64,000 bases of DNA from Zhongshania antarctica (lineage in GTDB: Bacteria > Pseudomonadota > Gammaproteobacteria > Pseudomonadales > Spongiibacteraceae): positions 310,001-374,000 of the forward strand of contig NZ_JACHHW010000002.1 in the NCBI RefSeq assembly GCF_014202945.1. The letters run 5' to 3'. The notes beneath the pieces are model-generated. The model did no database searches and was not told where the DNA came from. It saw only the letters and a program-made list of their open reading frames with translations. Below, one piece after another: positions 26,939 through 33,871 of the stretch; the first letter of the stretch is position 1; each line of letters starts with the position of its first letter. The position numbers and the translations under genes are program-made.

Positions 26939-27517
26939 TTAGCCACGAGATTCCCCTCGATATATTTCATAGAGTTCATTGATAATTGGCTGGATATCCA
27001 GCCTAAGCCCAAGAGATTCAAATATGCCTGAATCTGTAAAAAACGCTCTAAAGAAATGATATGGAACTTCGTCTCTTCGCATCTCTGGCCCGACATACGC
27101 CGGAAATATATTTCCAACTATAGGCTTTGACCAGAGATAGTTGTCTAGATTTTCATCTAGATGCTCAAGGTGATTTCTTAACTCTTTGTTTCGTATAGCG
27201 CTGCTATCTTTTATATTGAAAGCCTTGCGTAAATTCTGAGCTCGCTTTTTGTGAACCTTGTTAATGCCCTTACTAATAGGCCAGAAATACTTAGAAAGGC
27301 TCGCAGTATGAATTAATATGTTCTGAACGGAATCGAGAATTGGGTCTGTGAGGCTATGAGGATCTTCTACTGTATTCGTAGCTTCTAGACACTCCATAAG
27401 GAATTGAACAGACGCAATTGCCGACTCCAAATTAAACCGTATAGCTTGACCATAGAATGCAAGATGAGGGGGCTGAATCCCTTCATACATATCTATGTAT
27501 TCTTTCATTTCTTCCAT
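26939..27517 (-). CDS. HEPN-motif hypothetical protein (cassette)
   Basis: The 192-residue, helix-rich protein has no membrane segment. A RNHLEH sequence (R-N-x3-H), followed by LDENLDNYL, matches the Rx4-6H signature of HEPN-domain ribonucleases, in which Arg and His are catalytic. HEPN proteins act in toxin-antitoxin, abortive infection and CRISPR systems. No nucleotidyltransferase or antitoxin partner is encoded next to it. Function is inferred from the motif only. Confidence 0.6.
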   Translation of the reverse strand: MEEMKEYIDMYEGIQPPHLAFYGQAIRFNLESAIASVQFLMECLEATNTVEDPHSLTDPILDSVQNILIHTASLSKYFWPISKGINKVHKKRAQNLRKAFNIKDSSAIRNKELRNHLEHLDENLDNYLWSKPIVGNIFPAYVGPEMRRDEVPYHFFRAFFTDSGIFESLGLRLDIQPIINELYEIYRGESRG

Positions 27518-27530
27518 GATAGCTCGCTAC

Positions 27531-27614
27531 ACATAACGCCGCGGTTTGGGGCTGGCATGGAGCGCCAGCGGAATGGCAGTCCCAGCCGAAGGCGATAACA
27601 CCGTCTTGTTATTG
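27531..27614 (-). other. attC site of the 86-aa membrane cassette
   Basis: It spans ACATAAC (27531) to GTTATTG (27608), 84 bp. GGGCTGGCATGGAGC and TCCCAGCC give the inner pairing. Confidence 0.88.
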
Positions 27615-27869
27615 GGAGTCTTTGAAAATTGGGCCCAAGCCATAAACTCTCCGACTTACGAAAAACCCCGCCAAAATGCTGATTGGCGTTAAAAACACTA
27701 GCGCCAGAACGACACTCGTTCCCGGCTCACCTAGAGCATAGAAAACTGCATTTACAATTAAACTGGAAAGCAATCCAGAAACTAAGCCACATGGCAGATG
27801 AGTAACGCCAAAACGTTTACCCAGTGCTATCAGAACCCACGCCAGCGACAGAATTACACCGAACTTCAT
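27609..27869 (-). CDS. Small membrane protein (cassette)
   Basis: The 86-residue protein has three predicted hydrophobic helices (about 3-16, 25-45, 50-72). The C-terminal tail SRRVYGLGPIFKDSQ extends into the attC, whose core provides the TAA. No family recognised. Confidence 0.6.
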   Translation of the reverse strand: MKFGVILSLAWVLIALGKRFGVTHLPCGLVSGLLSSLIVNAVFYALGEPGTSVVLALVFLTPISILAGFFVSRRVYGLGPIFKDSQ

Positions 27870-27878
27870 TTAGATTCC

Positions 27879-27962
27879 CAATAACGCCGCCAGCACGCGC
27901 GGCTACGGAATGGAGGCGAAGCCGCAATGCAGTAGCCGTCGCCGTGACTGGCATTGTTAAAA
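27879..27962 (-). other. attC site of the PPOX cassette
   Basis: It spans CAATAAC (27879) to GTTAAAA (27956), 84 bp. GCCGCCAGCACGCGCGGCTACGG and CCGTCGCCGTGACTGGC form the arms. Confidence 0.88.
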
Positions 27963-27978
27963 CCTGTCTCGCCTTGGC

Positions 27979-28470
27979 TCACTTCCAGAGCCCCTCGCAC
28001 ATTGCCGGATATGTTGCAGGCGAAAAGGAATCGAACTTAATATCTCGCACCCTATCCAGATCACTCCAGAGTAATTCATGCCCCTTCAGTTTGCTGGTGA
28101 TTCGGATAGCATTCTGAAGCTCACGAATTTCATCCTCGGTGGCTTGCCGCGCCTCACCAACCTCTCCAAACAAGCGTACAGCAGGAGCCGAGTTGAACTG
28201 ACCTTTGAAAAGGGACTTTAACCAAAACCCGGTGCTACTGTTTACACCCATGACACATACTCGCTTGTTGTGCTCGAAGTTTTTCGGCATGGCTTTTGAG
28301 TAAGCATCGAAGTAATAGCCCGTCATATCATCACGAAAAAACACATGACCTATCGGTGTCACGTGAGGGTTCCCGTCGGAATCGACAGTAGCAATGGAGA
28401 AGAAACGGTTGGAGCGCTTGGCATTGCCAAGAACCTTTAGAATTTCCGGCCAGTTTTTCTCTATTTCCAT
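27979..28470 (-). CDS. Pyridoxamine 5'-phosphate oxidase-like flavoprotein (cassette)
   Basis: The 163-residue protein has the split-barrel FMN-binding fold: RFFSIATVDSDGNPHVTPIGHVFF near the N-terminus, then a YYFDAYSKAMPKNFEHNKRVCVMGV strand region. Many members bind FMN, F420 or heme. Substrate is unknown. It lies 28 bp beyond the short attC at 28499-28548. Confidence 0.83.
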   Translation of the reverse strand: MEIEKNWPEILKVLGNAKRSNRFFSIATVDSDGNPHVTPIGHVFFRDDMTGYYFDAYSKAMPKNFEHNKRVCVMGVNSSTGFWLKSLFKGQFNSAPAVRLFGEVGEARQATEDEIRELQNAIRITSKLKGHELLWSDLDRVRDIKFDSFSPATYPAMCEGLWK

Positions 28471-28498
28471 ATCCTACTCCCTTAGGTTGGGTAGTCCG

Positions 28499-28548
28499 TT
28501 TTAACAGCCTGTTAATGAGGCCACCGACCTCATTAACAATTATTAGAA
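28499..28548 (-). other. Short attC site of ORF-less cassette, copy 1
   Basis: Read on the minus strand it is TTCTAAT, a 5-nt spacer, TTAATGAGG, a 7-nt loop, CCTCATTAA, a spacer CAGGCT, then GTTAAAA. The layout (7-nt core, 5-nt spacer, perfect 9-bp inner stem) is that of the shortest known attC sites such as that of aadA7. The left core is TAAT instead of TAAC. Confidence 0.65.
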
Positions 28549-28842
28549 GGCGGCCTCTTAATTTTTTAATACGCAAAGCGCCGCACAGCAACTTATTGTT
28601 TTTCAAACTATTCAATTTTGGCGTAGGAAGGCCTTTCTTATTACGCTGGCCAAAGCACTTAACTGGAGCGGAAAGAAAACTATGCTGCGTAGGCAGGCAG
28701 TAATTGGCAGGGCTTGTCGACATGAGTGCTTCACCATTCCGTTGGTCGGTGCGGGTGTACCTACGTATACGCCGGTATAACGATGCAAATAACAATAATG
28801 TGCCGCCTGCTTTTGAGCAAGCACTTGATTGATTCTGAGCAG
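28502..28842 (-). repeat. 341-bp ORF-less cassette repeat, copy 1
   Basis: About 96% identical by eye to 32241-32580, with about 14 differences and one indel. Similarity starts in the attC core and ends at CTGAGCAG. Two overlapping minus-strand frames are open, but substitutions show no coding bias that I can see and no start with a ribosome site stands out. I treat it as a non-coding or regulatory cassette. It lies directly upstream of the PPOX gene and 51 bp from the TIR cassette's attC. Confidence 0.8.
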
Positions 28843-28844
28843 TA

Positions 28845-28867
28845 TAAAAAAGGGCTCTGACCCCTTT
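28845..28867 (-). terminator. Terminator-like hairpin after the TIR cassette
   Basis: On the minus strand AAAGGG, a loop GTCAGAG, CCCTTT and a T-run form a short intrinsic-terminator-like structure just past the TIR cassette's attC, at the entry of the ORF-less cassette. The GGGGTCAGAGCCC word is also common near mobile elements. Confidence 0.45.
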
Positions 28868-28893
28868 AATTTAATTTCGTTTTCCCCACATTG

Positions 28894-28977
28894 CCCTAAC
28901 GCCCGCAGCACGCGAGGCTTTGTAGTGAACGCGAAGCCGCGACGGAAAAGCCGTCGCTGTGCCTGCGTTTGTTATGT
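28894..28977 (-). other. attC site of the TIR cassette
   Basis: It spans CCCTAAC (28894) to GTTATGT (28971), 84 bp. GCCCGCAGCACGCGAGGC and the CGTCGCTGTGCCTGCG arm pair well. Confidence 0.9.
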
Positions 28978-28983
28978 GTTGAC

Positions 28984-29899
28984 TTAAAATGGAATATCAT
29001 CCCATTCTTTCTCCTGTTCAGCTTTACCTATTACTATCTTCTGAACATTAAATTTACTAAGCATCGAGTTAAGGCTATCTAGGAATTCTTTAGACTCAAT
29101 TAGTCGGGAGTTGTCGGCAACTTGCTGCTTAAGATTTTCCAAAATATCCGAAGGCACCCCTTCCAGAGATTTGAAAATAGAGACTTTTTCTAATGCCTCT
29201 TCACTTGTAGTCGCATTTGAAAGCGCGCCGGAAAGTGAGATCAATATTTTATTTCTGGTTTTTGGGGACTTGACCAGCGTTTCAAATATCGCCTCGGCTA
29301 CGTCACCTATTGTTTTTCCCTGAGCTTGAATTCCTTGATACTTTCCAATAAATCCGTAAGGGTCAAGCCCTTTTCGGATCGGGATGATTAAAACATCACG
29401 ACCAACAGCTACTCCAACTTCTTGATCGCACCACTTACTTTCCTGAAAGCGGGGCATAAGAATCGCTGCTAACGCATCCATAGTTTTCAAGCCTGCCTCT
29501 ATTTCGCTTTGCCATTCTTTTGTCGGCTCAATATCTTCATGAGCGACAAAACTGGATATAGCATACTTTCTAAGGGCAGTTTGCAGGTGTGAAGTTTGAA
29601 CTTTGAAGGAAGCTAAATGACTCAAAATGACCTGCCTTCCAAAAACCGACCTCTCGTACTACCTCAGCACCACTTGGAATGTCAATAAGTCCCAGCTCAC
29701 CTGCAATTTTGAAAAGCAATTCCTCTTCGACCTTCGCGAGCATGTCCTTTGAATATGATCTTTTACTATTGTGGGGGTAGTTATCCTGTGTCGGAACACC
29801 ATGCCCACGAAAGTATGCATCTATATCCGAAAATGTCATTCGAGATTGCAACTCAGAGCCAATATCGTCTAAGAATTTAATTCTTTCCAAGCCATTCAT
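28984..29899 (-). pseudogene. TIR-domain protein, frameshifted near residue 90
   Basis: Two minus-strand frames together make one ~310-residue TIR protein. The first part (29899 to ~29625, MNGLERIKFLDDIGSELQ... to FWKAGHF) gives a helical N-terminal domain. The second frame continues LSHLASFKVQTSHLQTALR, SSFVAHEDIEPTKEWQSEIE and SKWCDQEVG; the last Glu matches the NADase catalytic Glu of TIR domains. At the join, GHF passes almost directly into LSHLAS, where related proteins have GHFRxFLSHLA, so about 11 nt appear lost between TTT repeats. The intact domain would cleave NAD+. Confidence 0.78.
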
Positions 29900-29924
29900 A
29901 ATTATCTGAGTTTACTCCTAGAGC

Positions 29925-30014
29925 ACATAACGCCCGCATTTGGGTTGGCGAAGCGACAGCGTAGCCGTCCCAGCCGCATGTTTTTATGCGGCGAACAACA
30001 TGCGCTTGTTATGT
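29925..30014 (-). other. attC site of the ART-like cassette
   Basis: It spans ACATAAC (29925) to GTTATGT (30008), complementary cores, 90 bp. GCCCGCATTTGGGTTGG and CATGCGC flank a CCGCATGTTTTTATGCGG inner hairpin. Confidence 0.92.
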
Positions 30015-30683
30015 GCGCCGTCTCACGCCGGTTAATTTTTGAACATCAACAACAACTTCATACTCAATTGATTGATCTGAAAATAAAACATCATCTTTGC
30101 AGTAGCTAACTTCCAATACAGCTCTATTGGTTACGTCGAACCATGGCTGGCTACGGTAGGTTCTGTATGCGAAATTCTCAGCCATCTCTAATGAAGTTGT
30201 CCATGCTTGCCCAAAGGAATTACATTCAAATTCACTTGCATCACAACCCCGGTACAAGGTGATAGTCTGAGGGAGAGCTTCTATGTCATTTGGCTCGAGA
30301 ACATCAGTAAGACATATTTTCGGGTGCCAACACTCATTTTCTTGCCTGGTATATAGTTGATGTAGACCATTATATGCGTAGCATGAAAATGAGTGTCTCA
30401 ATGCATCCATAACCTCAATGATTTCTATTCTGTCTATTCCGTCAGAAATCTCGCAGTAGTGTTTTCTGATAGTTTCTTCAGCCTCATTGTCTCGACCAGA
30501 AAATAGATCACGAGGAACGCCTGATGCCTCGTAATTCTTTATTGCATCTATGTATTTTGATATAGCATCGACGGCAATATCTTTGAATTCAGAAAAGAAC
30601 GGTTCATTAAGTTTTTCTTCAAGTGTCTCGACAGAAATCTTCATATTTTCTGTCATGAAATCGTGATCAGAGTTACTGAACAT
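30009..30683 (-). CDS. ADP-ribosyltransferase-fold protein (cassette)
   Basis: The 224-residue protein has a helical N-terminal half. Its C-terminal ~100 residues show the R-S-E pattern of mono-ADP-ribosyltransferases: Arg in ITLYRGCDA, the AWTTSLEMAENFAY (STS-like) segment, and a Glu pair in SIEYEVVVDVQ close to the C-terminus. Such enzymes modify proteins, tRNA or DNA in toxins and phage defence. No immunity or antitoxin gene is adjacent. The TAA stop is the attC core. Activity is inferred from motif spacing. Confidence 0.65.
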   Translation of the reverse strand: MFSNSDHDFMTENMKISVETLEEKLNEPFFSEFKDIAVDAISKYIDAIKNYEASGVPRDLFSGRDNEAEETIRKHYCEISDGIDRIEIIEVMDALRHSFSCYAYNGLHQLYTRQENECWHPKICLTDVLEPNDIEALPQTITLYRGCDASEFECNSFGQAWTTSLEMAENFAYRTYRSQPWFDVTNRAVLEVSYCKDDVLFSDQSIEYEVVVDVQKLTGVRRRT

Positions 30684-30705
30684 TCACGGGACTCCCAACT
30701 GATTC

Positions 30706-30765
30706 ACATAACGCCTCAAGAAGGGGCGCCGTTTTTTGGCGTCCCACTTGCTTGACTTGTTATGA
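30706..30765 (-). other. attC site of the 229-aa membrane cassette
   Basis: It spans ACATAAC (30706) to GTTATGA (30759), 60 bp, with the inner stem GGGGCGCCGTTTTTTGGCGTCCC. It lies 23 bp upstream of the ART-like gene start. Confidence 0.9.
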
Positions 30766-31405
30766 CTGGCCGTGAATGCGAAAGAAACGCATAGCCAGCA
30801 ATTAAAATTACAGCTTGAAGCCCAGCTAAAGAAGCATCTTTGACCGGCAGCGTAAAGTATAATGTTGCCACAATGAAGGCAGCATAAACGAGAGCGCTGA
30901 CATTTAACCAAAAGAATACGGTTTTCTTTGTATCTATAAGTGCAATTGTGAAATACCCAACGGGGTATGTAATAAGAAACATAAATGCAGCTAGTGCGTA
31001 AAATTGGGGGTATATTTTGGTGCTAGTTAGTGTTGCGGCGATCAGTATATGGGAGGAAATAGCAACTCCTAAAAGAGTTCCGCCAATGACAATTCCCAGA
31101 GCAATTGCAGCTTCGCATATAGGTAGTGCAACCCAAAATATCCGTTTCGGCCTGTTAATTATAAAGTCACAATCTTTTTTCCCAAGCTTTGTTACGATTG
31201 CTAATAAAACTAGACCAACAATAGAAAGCCAGCCAAAAGTATAAATTGAAATAGGCCCTTCCAGAGTCGCCACTACAGACTTAGGCAGATCTGACTCTAG
31301 ACCATATGCGCCAGCTATAACGGCGGTTGTAATAAAGCCATATAGCAAAAAAATCAAGAAACCCTTGAATGCAGCAACAATTCCAACACTTTTTAGTACG
31401 TCCAT
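30716..31405 (-). CDS. Polytopic membrane protein (cassette)
   Basis: The 229-residue protein has about six hydrophobic helices and no recognisable family. Its last ~17 residues (ITSQASGTPKNGAPS) are encoded by the attC site itself, and the frame stops at a TGA inside it. The true functional end is therefore probably near SHSRPV. Confidence 0.6.
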   Translation of the reverse strand: MDVLKSVGIVAAFKGFLIFLLYGFITTAVIAGAYGLESDLPKSVVATLEGPISIYTFGWLSIVGLVLLAIVTKLGKKDCDFIINRPKRIFWVALPICEAAIALGIVIGGTLLGVAISSHILIAATLTSTKIYPQFYALAAFMFLITYPVGYFTIALIDTKKTVFFWLNVSALVYAAFIVATLYFTLPVKDASLAGLQAVILIAGYAFLSHSRPVITSQASGTPKNGAPS

Positions 31406-31426
31406 ATTTTCTCGCTTATCAAATTG

Positions 31427-31510
31427 TCATAACGCCGCCAGCAGGCGATCATTTGTAGTGGAGCCGAAGGCGCAACGGAAAATGGGTCGCACTGCCTGGC
31501 CTTGTTAGGC
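31427..31510 (-). other. attC site of the peptidase cassette
   Basis: It spans TCATAAC (31427) to GTTAGGC (31504), 84 bp. GCCGCCAGCAGGCGATCATTT and CACTGCCTGGC form the arms. Confidence 0.9.
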
Positions 31511-32224
31511 ATTTGCACTCCGCAATGTTTCTACAAGAATGCTAAAGTCTATGATTAAATATTCATCGGTGTGCGAGTTGAATTCAATGACTGTTCCTGC
31601 GTACTTTACATTGCCATCACTATCTTCTCCGTAAACTGGGCTACCACTCATGCCTTTTGGCGAGCATGCCTTTGGGCAAGGAGTTTTTACTTTTAGCATA
31701 TGGCAATGTTCGAAAAGACTTCTTCTAGATGACACCACACCATTGGTTACATACGCCTGCTGCGATATTTTCCCTTCTTCGTAGTCGATCTTGTGCTCGG
31801 GATTTGCAAACATGTAACCGCGCAGCCAAACGTCTTTCAAAGACGGGTCATCCAGCGATATTGTGCCATTGGGCTTGCTAACATCTATGGCTTCCACGGA
31901 CTCCAATTCTCTAGCCGGATGGAGATTAGCGCAAACCTCAATTACTATTTGATCATGATGTTTAGAATCCAAAGATTCTCTGTCTTTGCCTCTCGTTTTG
32001 CTACAAAAACCCAAAAATCGCCAATCATCTTCAGGAAGTGGATACAGCGTATCTTCCGGTTTGACTTGATGATTTTCATAGCAGTGATAAGCGGAAACAA
32101 TATACAGTTTTCGTCCCCATCTAATGGGGAAGCAGGAACCAGCAAAAGCATATGGCCAATCTGCATATCCAGTTTCATAAAGTACTGGCTTCGTAGAGCT
32201 AAGTATTTTTGGAGTACTTCTCAT
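31505..32224 (-). CDS. Trypsin-like serine peptidase without signal peptide (cassette)
   Basis: The 239-residue protein has a chymotrypsin-fold triad pattern: His in LYIVSAYHCYE, a candidate Asp in KHHDQIVIEV, and Ser in SPKGMSGSPVYG, followed by YLIIDFSILVETL. No signal peptide or membrane segment is seen, so it probably acts in the cytosol, unlike HtrA/DegP proteins. Cytosolic trypsin-like peptidases occur in bacterial defence and conflict systems. The stop is inside the attC core. It is the first gene-bearing cassette on the attI-proximal side. Confidence 0.75.
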   Translation of the reverse strand: MRSTPKILSSTKPVLYETGYADWPYAFAGSCFPIRWGRKLYIVSAYHCYENHQVKPEDTLYPLPEDDWRFLGFCSKTRGKDRESLDSKHHDQIVIEVCANLHPARELESVEAIDVSKPNGTISLDDPSLKDVWLRGYMFANPEHKIDYEEGKISQQAYVTNGVVSSRRSLFEHCHMLKVKTPCPKACSPKGMSGSPVYGEDSDGNVKYAGTVIEFNSHTDEYLIIDFSILVETLRSANA

Positions 32225-32237
32225 AACCGACTCTAAT

Positions 32238-32286
32238 GCCTAACAGCCTGTTAATGAGGCCACCGGCCTCATGATAATTATTAGAA
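32238..32286 (-). other. Short attC site of ORF-less cassette, copy 2
   Basis: On the minus strand: TTCTAAT, spacer, CATGAGGCC, loop GGT, GGCCTCAT, TAACAGGCT spacer, GTTAGGC. It has the same architecture as 28499-28548 with a slightly different inner stem. Its right core GTTAGGC lies 14 bp from the start of the peptidase gene. Confidence 0.65.
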
Positions 32287-32580
32287 GGCGGCCTTTTAAT
32301 TTTTTAATACGCAAAGTGCCGCACAGCAACTTATTGTTTTTCAAACTATTTAATTTTGGCGTAGGAAGGCCTTTCTTATTACGCTGGCCAAAGTACTTAA
32401 CTGGAGCGGAAAGAAAACTATGCTGCGTAGGCAGGCAGTAATTGGCAGGGCTTGTCGACATGAGCGCTTCACCATTCCTTTGGTCGGTGCGGGTGTACCT
32501 ACTTGTACGCCGGTATAACAATGTAAATAACAATAATGTGCCGCCTGCTTTTGAGCAAGCACTTGATTGATTCTGAGCAG
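32241..32580 (-). repeat. 340-bp ORF-less cassette repeat, copy 2
   Basis: Near-identical direct repeat of 28502-28842. It is bounded on one side by the attC core at 32238 and on the other by the attC at 32601-32662, so it is one complete cassette without a convincing gene. The two copies bracket the peptidase, membrane, ART-like and TIR cassettes. Confidence 0.8.
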
Positions 32581-32600
32581 CATTATTTTTCGCTAGGCGA

Positions 32601-32662
32601 CAATAACCGCGTGCTTAGAAAATTGCGAACACAGGCACGCTACTGCCCACCCTAAGTTATTG
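32601..32662 (-). other. Last attC-like site on the attI-proximal side
   Basis: CAATAAC (32601) and GTTATTG (32656) are perfectly complementary and enclose CGCGTGC...GCACGC arms; 62 bp. No cassette gene lies beyond it, so it marks the edge of the array. Confidence 0.6.
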
Positions 32663-32806
32663 AAAATAATTCTTATTTAGCTTTGAAAATTAGCACCTCA
32701 ACCGTTACATTAACGGGCTACCGCAGGATTTATGAGCGGCAGGGCATTTTGCGTTATTTGCATCATTTATTCGCGCCTGCGCACCATTAAAGGGAGAAGG
32801 TCACCG
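32663..32806. other. Junction between cassette array and RND operon
   Basis: This 144-bp AT-rich stretch holds no integrase gene and no clear attI. A leader for the RND operon is expected here. A GTTACATTAACGGG segment is visible but I do not assign a function to it. Confidence 0.4.
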
Positions 32807-33868
32807 ATGTTCGGTGTTGATTACAGCCATAGTTTTAAATCGATTCTGTCTTACTCTTCCGTGTGCCTTCTCAGTCTGAGCATACTGGCTTGCCAGCCCG
32901 CGCCCGAGGCGGCTGCGCCGAAGGGCCGCCCGCCAACGCCGGTGAAGGTGCAGGCCCTAAAAACTGAACTCATCCAAACGCGCTTACAGGCCTTGGGCAG
33001 TTTGCTGGCCCGAGAGTCGGTGGATATCAGCAGCAGTGTGACGGAGAAGATCCAAAGCCTGCATTTTGACGACGGCCAAACCGTGAAATCCGGCGATTTG
33101 CTGGTGACCTTAGAGCAAGCCGAAGAAGCCGCTCAGCTTAAATCTGCCCGCGCCGATTTGGCAGAGCACGAGCGCGAGTTGCAGCGCCTGAAAGGCTTAT
33201 TGGCCAAGCAATCTGCCGCGCAAACCGAATATGATCAGCGCCAAACATCTAAACTGCGCGCCGAGAGCAAGATTGCTGAAATTTCTGCGTTGCTAAATGA
33301 ACGAAGCATCCGCGCGCCCTTTAGCGGCGTGGTGGGTTTGCGGGAACTCAGCCCCGGCGCCCTGCTCAGCCCTGGCACCCGCATTACCAGCCTTGATGAT
33401 TTGAGTGTGATGCGTTTGGACTTTTATATTCCCAGTTTGAACATTAAGGCGCTGGCGCTGGGTCAGGAGATTATTGCCCGCAGCGACGCGTTGAATGAGG
33501 ATTTTTCTGGCCATATTTCCGCCATCGACAGCCGCATAGACCCGATCAAACGCAGCCTGAAGGTTAGGGCGCTTATCCCCAACGCCGATGGCCACCTTAA
33601 GCCCGGCATGTTGATGCAGGTCGTGTTAATTACATCTGAGCGCGAGGGCATTCTCATTCCGGAATCGGCATTGCTGAGCGAGCAATTACACCATTACGTG
33701 TGGTTGTTAAGCGACGGCAAGGCCGAGCAGCGCCAAGTTGAGTTGGGCGTTCGCAAACCCGGTTTTGTGGAAGTTCGCAGCGGCCTCAGCGCCGGTGAGC
33801 AGTTAATTTACGAGGGCATTGGCAATCTGCAAGCCGGTATGGCTGTTGCCCCACAGGGAAACAAATAA
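32807..33868 (+). CDS. RND efflux periplasmic adaptor (membrane fusion lipoprotein)
   Basis: The ~353-residue adaptor has a lipobox-type signal (LSLSILAC, Cys near 28), then lipoyl/barrel-sandwich halves (DISSSVTEKIQSLHFDDGQTV; RAPFSGVVGLRELSPGA), a coiled-coil hairpin between them and a C-terminal membrane-proximal domain. It links the inner-membrane pump to a TolC-type channel. ATG at 32807 opens directly with the signal region; the ORF extends 25 codons upstream. It precedes the pump gene by 3 bp. Confidence 0.9.
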   Translation: MFGVDYSHSFKSILSYSSVCLLSLSILACQPAPEAAAPKGRPPTPVKVQALKTELIQTRLQALGSLLARESVDISSSVTEKIQSLHFDDGQTVKSGDLLVTLEQAEEAAQLKSARADLAEHERELQRLKGLLAKQSAAQTEYDQRQTSKLRAESKIAEISALLNERSIRAPFSGVVGLRELSPGALLSPGTRITSLDDLSVMRLDFYIPSLNIKALALGQEIIARSDALNEDFSGHISAIDSRIDPIKRSLKVRALIPNADGHLKPGMLMQVVLITSEREGILIPESALLSEQLHHYVWLLSDGKAEQRQVELGVRKPGFVEVRSGLSAGEQLIYEGIGNLQAGMAVAPQGNK

Positions 33869-33871
33869 ACC

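Larger units (their letters stand above)
22483..32662 (-). mobile_element. Integron gene-cassette array without a visible integrase (CALIN-like)
   Basis: About 15 unrelated small genes, all on the minus strand, alternate with attC-like palindromes of 49-123 bp that open with a (A/G/C)YxTAAC box and close with GTTAxxx. Several stop codons (TAA) lie inside the GTTA core, as expected for cassettes. DNA is AT-richer than the flanks. No tyrosine integrase gene or SOS-type attI locus is visible in the window. The array abuts an RND operon on the attI-proximal side and an RlpA-like gene on the distal side. Confidence 0.85.

Noticed and set aside
28331-28911. Overlapping open frames in the first 340-bp repeat (about 99-154 codons)
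   Set aside because: Two frames are open in the same stretch and one runs through the attC. No ribosome site or family match was seen, and the second copy has a shifted end.
32663-32806. Possible intI or attI at the array edge
   Set aside because: No tyrosine recombinase motif or ORF of useful size is present on either strand between the last attC and the RND operon.
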